A stretch of DNA of 64,000 nucleotides, taken from contig NC_133334.1 of assembly GCF_042186555.1 (NCBI RefSeq), positions 211,671,332-211,735,331 on the forward strand, written 5' to 3'. The stretch comes from Aquarana catesbeiana (lineage: Eukaryota > Chordata > Amphibia > Anura > Ranidae). The position numbers and the translations under genes were made by a program. The notes below the pieces were generated by a model. That model did not search any database, was not told where the DNA came from, and worked only from the letters and a program-made list of their open reading frames with translations. Shown one piece after another: positions 56,536 to 64,000 of the stretch. Every line of letters begins with the position of its first letter. The first letter of the stretch is position 1.

Positions 56536-56692
56536 CTGCAGGCTTTCAGCTTTCATTTGAGGGTATTTACATCCAAATCAGGTGAACGGTGTAGGAATTA
56601 CAACAGTTTGTATATGTGCCTCCCACTTTTTAAGGGATCAAAAGTAATGGGATCAAAAACAGATTAACAATCATCCATCAAACTTTCACTTT

Positions 56693-57722
56693 TTAATACT
56701 TGGTTGCAAATCCTTTGCAGCCAATTACAGCCTGAAGTCTGGAACGCATAGACATCACCAGACGCTGGGGTTCATCCCTGGTGATGCTCTGCCAGGCCTC
56801 TACTGCAACTGTCTTCAGTTCCTGCTTGTTCTTGGGGCATTTTGCCTTCATTTTTGTCTTCAGCAAGTGAAATGCATGCTCAATCGGATTCAGGTCAGGT
56901 GATTGACTTGGCCATTGCATAACATTCCACTTCTTTCCCTTAAAAAACTCTTTGTTTGCTTTCGCAGTATGCTTCGGGTCATTATCCATCTGCACTGTGA
57001 AGTGCTGTCCAATGAGTTCTGAAGCATTTTGCTGAATATGAGCAGATAATATTGCCCGAAACACTTCAGAATTCATCTTGCTGCTTTTGTCAGCAGTCAC
57101 ATCATCAATAAATACAAGAGAACCAGTTCCATTGGCAGCCATACATGCCCTCGCCATGACAATACCACCACCATGCTTTACTGATGAGGTGGTATGCTTG
57201 GGATCATAAGCAGTTCCTTTCCTTCTTTATACTCTTCTCTTTCCATCACTCTGGTACAAGTTGATCTTGGTCTCATCTGTCCATAGGATGTTGTTCCAGA
57301 ACTGTGAAGGCTTTTTTAGATGTTGTTTGTCAAACTCTACTCTGGCCTTCCTGTTTTTGAGGCTCACCAATGGTTTACATTTTGTGGTGAACCCTCTGTA
57401 TTCACACTGGTGAAGTCTTCTCTTGATTGTTGACTTTGACACACATACACCTACCTCCTGGAAAGTGTTCTTGACCTGGCCAACTGTTGTGAAGGGTGTT
57501 TTCCTCACCAGGGAAAGAATTCTTCGGTCATCCACCACAGTTGTTTTCTGTGGTCTTTTGGTGTTGCTGAGCACACCGGTGCATTCTTTCTTTTTAAGGA
57601 TGTTCCAAACAGTTGATTTGGCCACACCTAATGTTTTTGCAATCTGTCTGATGGGTTTGTTTTGTTTTTCAGCCTAATGATGGCTTGCTTCACTGATAGT
57701 GACAGCTCTTTGGATCTCATGT
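56693..57722 (-). pseudogene. Tc1 family E transposase, one stop and one frameshift
   Basis: It starts MRSKELSLSVKQAIIRLKN (57722). A single-base frameshift near 57665 separates this from VAKSTVWNILKKKECTG, and one in-frame stop (TAA at 57227-57229, where the family normally has Trp in VWRR) interrupts the catalytic domain. The rest is in one frame to the C-terminus (CKGFATKY, 56693). All three catalytic residues survive: WTDETKINLY, QMDNDPKHT and NPIEHAF, and the spacing between the last two is 34. It is close to intact but not functional as it stands. Confidence 0.9.
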
Positions 57723-58639
57723 TGAGAGTTGACAGCAACAGATTCCAAATGCAAATAGCACACTTGAAATTAACTCTAGACCTTTTATCTGCTCCTTGTA
57801 AATGGGATAATGAGGGAATAACACACACCTGGCCATGGAACAGCTGAGCAGCCAGTTGTCCCATTACTTTTGGAACCTTAAAAAGTGGGAGGCACATATA
57901 CAAACTGTTGCAATTCCTACACCGTTCACCTGATTTGGATGTAAATACCCTCCAATTAAAGCTGAAAGTCTGCAGTTAAAGCACATCTTGTTCGTTTCAA
58001 TTCAAATCCATTGTGGTGGTGTATAGAGGCAAAAAAGATTAGAATTGTGTTGATGTCCCAATATTTATAGACCTGACTGTAGCCTAGGCCATCTTTATGT
58101 AGAGCAACAATTCTTTTTTTTTTCAGATCCTCAGAGAGTTCTTTGCCATGAGGTGCCATGTTGAACTTCCAGTGGCCAGTATGAGAGAGTGAGAGCGATA
58201 ACACCAAATTTAACACACCTGCTCCCCATTCACACCTGATACCTAACGAGTCACATGAGACCTGGAAGGGAAAATGGCTAATTGGGCCCAATTTGGACAT
58301 TTTCACTTAGGGGTGTACTCACTTTTGTTGCCAGGGGTTTAGACATTAATGGCTGTGTGTTGAGTTATTTTGAGGGGACAGCAAATTTACACTGTTATAC
58401 AAGCTGTACACTCACTACTTTACATTTTAGCAAAGTGTCATTTCTTCAGTGTTGTGACATGAAAAGATATAATAAAATATTTACAAAAATGTGAGAGGTG
58501 TACTAACTTTTGTGAGATACTGTATAATCACACACACATAGGTTGGACGTGTGTCTTTTTTTCAACCTCTCCTACTATGTAACTATCTCATTTCTTTTCA
58601 GTGCTAAAATGGCAGGGCAGTACAACCCCCCCCCCCCCC

Positions 58640-59760
58640 CCAAATGACCCTGTTTTAGAAAGTAGACACCCCAAGGAAATTGCTGAGAGGCATGTTTAGC
58701 CCACTGAATTTTATTTTTTGTCACAAGTGATTGAAATATGACAAAAAAAAAAAATACACAAAGTTGTCACTAAATTATATATTGCTCACACGTGCCATGG
58801 TTATATGTGGAATTACACCACAAAATACATTCTGCTGCTTCTCCTGAGTACAGGGATACCTCATGTGTGAGACTTTTTGGGAGCCTAGCCACGTACAGGA
58901 CCCCGAAAACCAATCACCGCCTTCAGGGTTTCTAAGGGTGTAAATTTTTTATTTCACTCACTACCTATCACAGTTTCAAAGGCCATAAAATGCCAAGATA
59001 GCACAACCCCCAAATGACCCCATTTTGGAAAGTAGACACCCCAAGCTATTTGCTGATAGGCATGTTGAGTCCATGGAATATTTTATATTTTGCCACAAGT
59101 TGCGGGAAAATGACACTTTTTTTTTTTTTTTTTTGCACAAAGTGGTCACTTAATGATCTATTGCTCAAACATGCCATGGGCATATGGGAGCCTAGCCGTG
59201 AACAGGACCCTGAAAACCTATTACCGCCTTCAGGCTTTCTAAGGGCGTAAAATTGTGATTTCACTTCCTCACTACCTATCAGAGTTTCGGAGGCCTGAAA
59301 TGTCAAGATAGCACAAAACCCCCACATTTTGGAAAGAAGACACTTCAAGGTTTTTGCTGAAAGGCATGTTGTGTCCATGGAATATTTGATATTTTGCCAC
59401 AAGTTTTGGGAAAATTAAATTTATTTATTTTTTTATTTTTTTTACACAAAGCTGTCACAAAATGATATATTGTTCAAACATGGCATGGTTATATGTAGAA
59501 TTACACGCCAAAATACATTCTGCTGCTTCTCCTGTGTACAAGGATACCACATGCGTGAGACTTTTTTGGAGCCTAGCCGCGTACAGGACCCAAAATCCAA
59601 GCACTGCCTTCAGGCTTTCTAAATGCGTTTCATTCTCCCGCAACTTGTGGCAAAATATAAAATATTCCATGGACTCAACATGCCTATCGGCAAATAGCTT
59701 GGGGTGTCTACTTTCCAAAAAGGAGTCATTTGGGGGGGGTTTGAACTGTCCTGGAATTTT
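58640..59760. repeat. tandem units of about 310-370 bp
   Basis: The phrase GGAAAGTAGACACCCCAAG recurs at 58658 (TTAGAAAGTAG variant), 59027 and 59330 (GGAAAGAAGACACTTCAAGG). Each is followed by GGCATGTT..GTCCATGGAATAT and, further on, GGAGCCTAGCCGCGTACAGG. At 59640-59735 the unit appears inverted. This is part of the long host element. Confidence 0.8.
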
Positions 59761-60760
59761 ATGCACAACATTTAGAAGCTTATGTCACACATCACCCACT
59801 CTTCTAACCAGTTAAAGAAAATTACTTTGAACCCCCAAACATTATATATTTTTTTAAAGAAAGGGCCCTATAGATTAAAATTGTGGGTGTTGCAATTTTT
59901 TTTTCACACAGTATTTGCGGAGCCATTTTTCAAACGCATTTTTTTGATAAAAAACACACTTTTTTAGTTTTAATGCACTAAAACACACTATATTGCCCAA
60001 ATGAAATAAAAAAGAAGATCTTATGCCGAGTACATGGATACCAAGCACGACATGTTTAAAAAATTGTGCACAAATGTGCAGTGGCGACAAACTACATACA
60101 TTTTTAAAAGCCTTTACAGGTTACCATTTTACATTTACAGAGGAAGTCTACTGCTAAAATTACTGCCCTCGATCGAACCTTCGCGTTGATACCTCACATG
60201 CATGGTGCAATTGCTGTTTACATATGACACCAGACCGACGCTTGTGTTCGCCTTTGTGCGTAAGGGAGGGGGACAGGGGTGCTTTTTTTTAATATTTTTT
60301 ATTTTTAAACTGTTCCTTTCCCTTTTTTTTAATCATTTTTATTGTTATCTTATGTAAATATCCCCTATGATAGCAATAGGTAGTGACAGGTACTCTTTTT
60401 TTGAAAACTTCGGGGTCTATTAGACCCTAGATCTCTCCTCTGCCCTCAAAGCATCTGACCACACCAAGATCAGGTGATAAAATGCTTTGCCAATTTCCCA
60501 ATGGCGCTGTTTATATCCAGCAAAACCTAAGTCATGAAATGCTTGTAGCTTCCGTTTTCTTAGGCCATAGAGATGATTGGAGCCGTTCTGGTCTTTGATC
60601 GGCTCTATGGTCAGCTGGCGGAACCACCGGCTGCATTCTCGGGTTCCCTGTTGGGACAGGAGAGCCAGAGAAAAACCATGGAAGATGGTGAGGGGGGGGG
60701 GGACGTTCCCTCTCCCTGCTTGTAAAAGCAGTCTAGAGGCTAATTAGCCACTAGGATTGC
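59761..60760. other. interior of the long CCACTTC element
   Basis: No gene. A GC-richer stretch lies at 60540-60760, similar in layout to the GC-rich half of other copies. Confidence 0.4.
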
Positions 60761-61166
60761 TTTTACATGAAAGACGACCGCTGGCTGAAAAGAATGATAT
60801 CAAGATGATACCTAAACCTGCAGGCATCATTCTGGTATAACCACTCAAAGTCCAGCAACATACTAGTACGTTGCTGGTCCTTGTTTGGCATACGTTGTAA
60901 TGTTCTTTTTTTCATGCAGCCTGTGGGTGTTTTTTTTTTTTTTTTCAAAATTGTCGCTCTTTTTTTTTGTTTATAGCGCAAAAAATAAAAACCGCAGAGA
61001 TAATCAAATACCACCAAAAGAAAGCTCTATTTGTGGGAAAAATTACATCAATTTTGGGTACAACGTCGCACAACCGCTCAATTGTCATTTAAAGCGACGC
61101 AGTGCCCTATCGCAAAAAATGGCCTGGTCACTGAACAGCCAAATATCCCGGGGCTGAAGTGGTTAA

Positions 61167-61629
61167 AGAAACCGGAAGTTAAGTAGTTGGAGTTTCTGAT
61201 GGGTTGGAGAATTTGACAGAACACCCGCATGCTTTCCACCTTGGAGCCAGAAGTGACACCACAGGGACCCCACCTCTATGTGTTTCGCCTAATCTGGATT
61301 TCCTCAGGAAGCAATGTCTCTGTGGTTGTCTCCTTCTTAAATGCGTATCACTTAACTCTTTCCCTGCCTACTCCTGCATATTATCGGCATAGATAAGCAA
61401 CTCCGCTTACATTGAAATAGACCAAAAACAAGATTTGCACCTAAAACAGATACCATTATACTGACTTATATGGATAAAAGTGTACATAGGTGTACAAAAA
61501 GTGTACACAAATCTTTAAACCAGCTACCTATTACCATATCTCTATATTTACCATGTACCCTGCAAGATTGTTCACCATCTCCGCCACCATTCCATATAAA
61601 TATGCATGCTAAATACATAGCATTATATA
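61167..61629. other. unassigned repeat-like sequence
   Basis: CTATGTGTTTCGCCTAATCT at about 61274 resembles the repeat edges near 27400 and 33870. No gene. Confidence 0.3.
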
Positions 61630-63218
61630 CAGTGCCTTGCAAAAGTATTCATCCCCCTTTACCTATTTTGTTACATTACAGCCTTTAGTTCAATGTTTTT
61701 TTAATCTGAATTATATGTGATGGATCTGAACACAATAGTCTAAGTTGGTGAAGTAAAATGAGAAAAATATATACATAAAACTGTTTTTCAGAAATAAAAA
61801 ACTGATAATTGGCATGTGCGTATGTATTCACCCCCTTGGTTAGGAAGCCCATAAAAGGCTTTTATGGGCAATTAACTTCAGAAGTCACATAATTAGTGAA
61901 ATGATGTCCACCTGTGTGCAATCTAAGTGTCACATGATCTGTCATTACATATACACATCTTTTTGAAAGGCCCCAGAGGCTGCAACACCTAAGCAAGAGG
62001 CACCACTAACCAAACACTGCCATGAAGACCAAGGAATTCTCCAAACAACTAAGAGACAATGTTATTGAGAAGTACAAGTCAGGGTTAGGTTATAAAAAAA
62101 TATCCTTAGGATAATATCCTGATTATCCTTAGGAGCACCACTAAATCTATGATAACCAAATAGAAAGAACATGGCACAACAGCAAACCTGCCAACAGACG
62201 GCTGCACACCGAAACCCACGGACAGGGCAAGGAGGGCATTAATCAGAAAGACAGCACAGAGACCTAAGGTAACCCTGGGAGAGCTGCAGAGTTCCACAGC
62301 GGAGACTGGAGTATCTGTACATAGGACGACAATAAGCCGTACGCTCCATAGAGTTGGGCTTTATGGCAGAGTGGCCAGAAGAAAGCCATTACTTTCAGCA
62401 AAAAACAAAACGGCACGTTTCGAGTTTGTGAAAAGGCATGTGGGAGACTCCCAAAATGTATGGAGGAAGGTGCTCTGGTCTAATGAGACTAAAATTGAAC
62501 TTTTCGGCCATCAAAGAAAACGCTATGTCTGGCGCAAACCCAACACATCACATCACCCAAACAACACCATCATATTTTTCAGCAGTCGGGACCGGGAAAC
62601 TGGTCAGAGTTGAGGGAAAGATGGATGGTGCAAAATACAGGGATTTTCTTGAGCAACACCTGTACCACTCTGTGTGTGATTTGAGGCTAGGGCAGAGGTT
62701 CACCTTCCAGCAGGACAATGACCCTAAACAGACTGCTAAAGCAACACTTGAGTGGTTTAAGGGGAATCATGTAAATGTGTTGGAATGGCCTAGTCAAAGC
62801 CCAGACCTCAATCCAATAGAAAATCTGTGGTCAGACTTAAAGATTGCTGTTCACAAGCGCAAACCATCCAACTTGAAGGAGCTGGAGCAGTTTTGCAAGG
62901 TGGAATCGGCAAAAATCCCAGTGATAAGATGTGGCAAGCTCATAGAGACTTATCCAAAGTGACTTGGAGCTGTGATAGTCGCAGAAGGTGGCTCTACAGA
63001 GTATTGACTTTAGGGGGGTGAATAGTTGTGCACATTGACTTTTGCTGTTATTTTGTCCTATTTGTTGTTTGCTTCACAATAAAAAAAAATCTTCAAAGTT
63101 GTGGGCATGTTCTGTAAATTAAATGATGCAAATCCTCAAACAATTCATGTTCATTCCAGGTTGTGAGGCAACAAAGCACAAAAAATGCCAAGGGGGTGAA
63201 TACTTTTGCAAGGCACTG
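61630..63218 (+). mobile_element. Tc1-like transposon, family D (decayed)
   Basis: Ends CAGTGCCTTGCAAAAGTATT and ACTTTTGCAAGGCACTG are inverted. Inner direct repeats GTATTCACCCCCTTGG (61824) and GGGGGTGAATAGTTGTGC (63015) give the IR/DR layout. TA precedes the left end; the right flank has mutated to AA. Confidence 0.93.
62022..63021 (+). pseudogene. Tc1 family D transposase, broken
   Basis: It starts MKTKEFSKQLRDNVIEKYKS. The middle of the DNA-binding region is frameshifted (62090-62360). It continues GRVARRKPLLSAKNKTARFE (frame from about 62371), WSNETKIELFG with the first catalytic Asp changed to Asn, then after a frameshift near 62570 FSAVGTGKLVRVEGKMDGAK, QQDNDPKQTAKATLEWF and NPIENLWSDLK. 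The frame changes again near 62955. Two of the three catalytic residues remain. Confidence 0.9.
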
Positions 63219-63649
63219 AAATTAATACAGCTATATGTAAAAAAATGTAATTATTATAAAAAATACACCTTAAGATATCTATAAATTGGTTATACTATTA
63301 ATCTCTATTTGGATAAAAATAAAGGGATAGCTATATACCACTACACATATGAGAAAAATGATTATAATAAGTGTGTATGAAGTCATGTGACTGTATTTTT
63401 TTTCACCTATGTGCTGGAGTGCTCATGTGACCTTCAAGGAAATTATCAATCAGATTAAATGAGCATATTAATAACATCATGGATTTAGAAAACATAATTT
63501 GTCAAACCATTTTAGGATCATGCATAATAAAGACCCCCAGACAGTTGAACGTTTATGTAATAGATGGGGTTAATAAGCATTGGAGGGGGTCAAATATGAA
63601 AGAGAGATTTCGCACAATGAGACCTGATGGTTTTATGAACTGGATACTG
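63219..63649. other. unassigned AT-rich sequence
   Basis: No gene or repeat terminus is recognised. Confidence 0.45.
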
Positions 63650-64000
63650 TAGATCAGTCGGGTCTCAATAGTGGTTTTGCACAGAGCAGTCCCAATCCTC
63701 CTCTTCTCTCGTCCCTTGCTGGCACTCCAGGTGGCCCCAGAGCAAGAAACTTGCAATGGGGACACCCAAGCAGGCTCGTTCATGAGCCATGGCTCTGCAT
63801 GTCTATTCACACACAGAGCCGTGACTTGGCCCCACTCCCTTTCCTTCCTCGTTGGCTTACTGGCTGTGATTGGCCAATGGCTCCCGCTGCTGTCTCAGCC
63901 AATGAGGAGGGAGAGTCCCTGGAGAGCTGAGGGTCTCGCGCACATCGCTCGGAGGAAGATCGGGCTCAGGTAAGTATTAGCATAGAGGAAAAACCTTGAG
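63650..64000. repeat. TTAA-type MITE, CAATGGCTCC family, cut by window end
   Basis: GTGATTGGCCAATGGCTCCC (63868) followed by CAGCCAATGAGGAGGGAGAG parallels the middle of the copies at 1700-1760 and 6250-6315. The element's ends are not visible. Confidence 0.5.

Larger units (their letters stand above)
55923..58079 (-). mobile_element. Tc1-like family E inserted in family A, itself carrying a MITE
   Basis: Ends CAGTCAGGTCCATAAATATT and AATATTTATAGACCTGACTG are flanked by TA at 55921-55922 and 58080-58081. The empty site is visible in the other family A copy (GGCCTAGGCTATAAG at 2594). Terminal repeats run about 200 bp, with inner GGAGGCACATATACAAACTG mirrored at 56605-56635. Confidence 0.95.
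54750..58522 (-). mobile_element. Tc1-like family A, second copy, interrupted
   Basis: The ends CAGTATCTCACAAAAGTGAG and CTTTTGTGAGATACTG are intact, with TA at 54748-54749 and 58523-58524. Excision would restore the LINE sequence as seen at 43270 (CTGACATATAATCAC). Inner direct repeats are at 54940-54965 and 58308-58330. It is interrupted at 55921 by a second Tc1. Confidence 0.95.
53484..61166. repeat. long CCACTTC-type element hosting a LINE/Tc1/Tc1/MITE stack
   Basis: Left AACCACTTCAGCCCCGG and right CCGGGGCTGAAGTGGTT are inverted, and the similarity continues for more than 230 bp (core at 53620-53700 and 60970-61050). TTAA is intact at 61163-61166 and reads GTAA at the left. Without the nested insertions (53926-58586) the element is about 3.0 kb, including a region of about 330-bp repeated units at 58640-59760. 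No transposase was seen, so it may be a large non-autonomous member. Confidence 0.7.

Overview
The window is vertebrate nuclear DNA, most likely from a frog and probably a large-genome ranid. It is not bacterial or viral. The reasoning: four short exons with canonical GT-AG splice sites encode consecutive pieces of the DNA-repair endonuclease MUS81, closest to my recollection of vertebrate (frog-like) MUS81. They are separated by introns of about 14.3, 11.9 and 13.4 kb filled with Tc1, hAT, DIRS, CR1/L2, Gypsy and TTAA-flanked repeats. Species assignment is inference.

The host gene lies on the + strand: MUS81 exons at 11466-11595, 25880-26013, 37866-37964 and 51364-51444. Intron phases are consistent (phase 1, then 0, 0) and 148 codons read through without a stop. 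The first coding exon (upstream) and the exons after the start of the winged-helix region (downstream) were not found and presumably lie outside the window. A separate 202-bp candidate exon sits on the - strand at 43463-43664. It has a good acceptor and donor and encodes a hydrophobic peptide I cannot name.

Layout. 0-6.4 kb: TTAA-flanked repeats with an inserted hAT MITE, then two adjacent Tc1 elements, of which the second (3811-5451) has an uninterrupted 346-codon transposase with its DD34E triad. 6.5-10.6 kb: a decayed DIRS tyrosine-recombinase retrotransposon broken by two insertions and flanked by MITEs. 11.4-25.9 kb: MUS81 intron with hAT elements that have target duplications, a DIRS-derived palindrome, and a nested block containing a 1.4-kb inverted-repeat element. 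28-36.8 kb: a Tc1 copy split by about 7.5 kb of Gypsy pol remnants, a hAT element carrying a G-rich minisatellite, a solo LTR and other repeats. 39.5-43.3 kb: a nearly complete but dead CR1/L2-type LINE with an SGNH esterase domain. 45-48.6 kb: another TTAA repeat and a DIRS fragment split by a hAT MITE. 53.5-61.2 kb: five transposons nested one inside another. 61.6-63.2 kb: a fourth Tc1 family.

No new multi-gene system is evident. The most notable items are the intact Tc1 transposase, the unidentified antisense exon, the two nested towers whose insertion order can be read base by base, and the repeated use of single TTAA sites by different elements.
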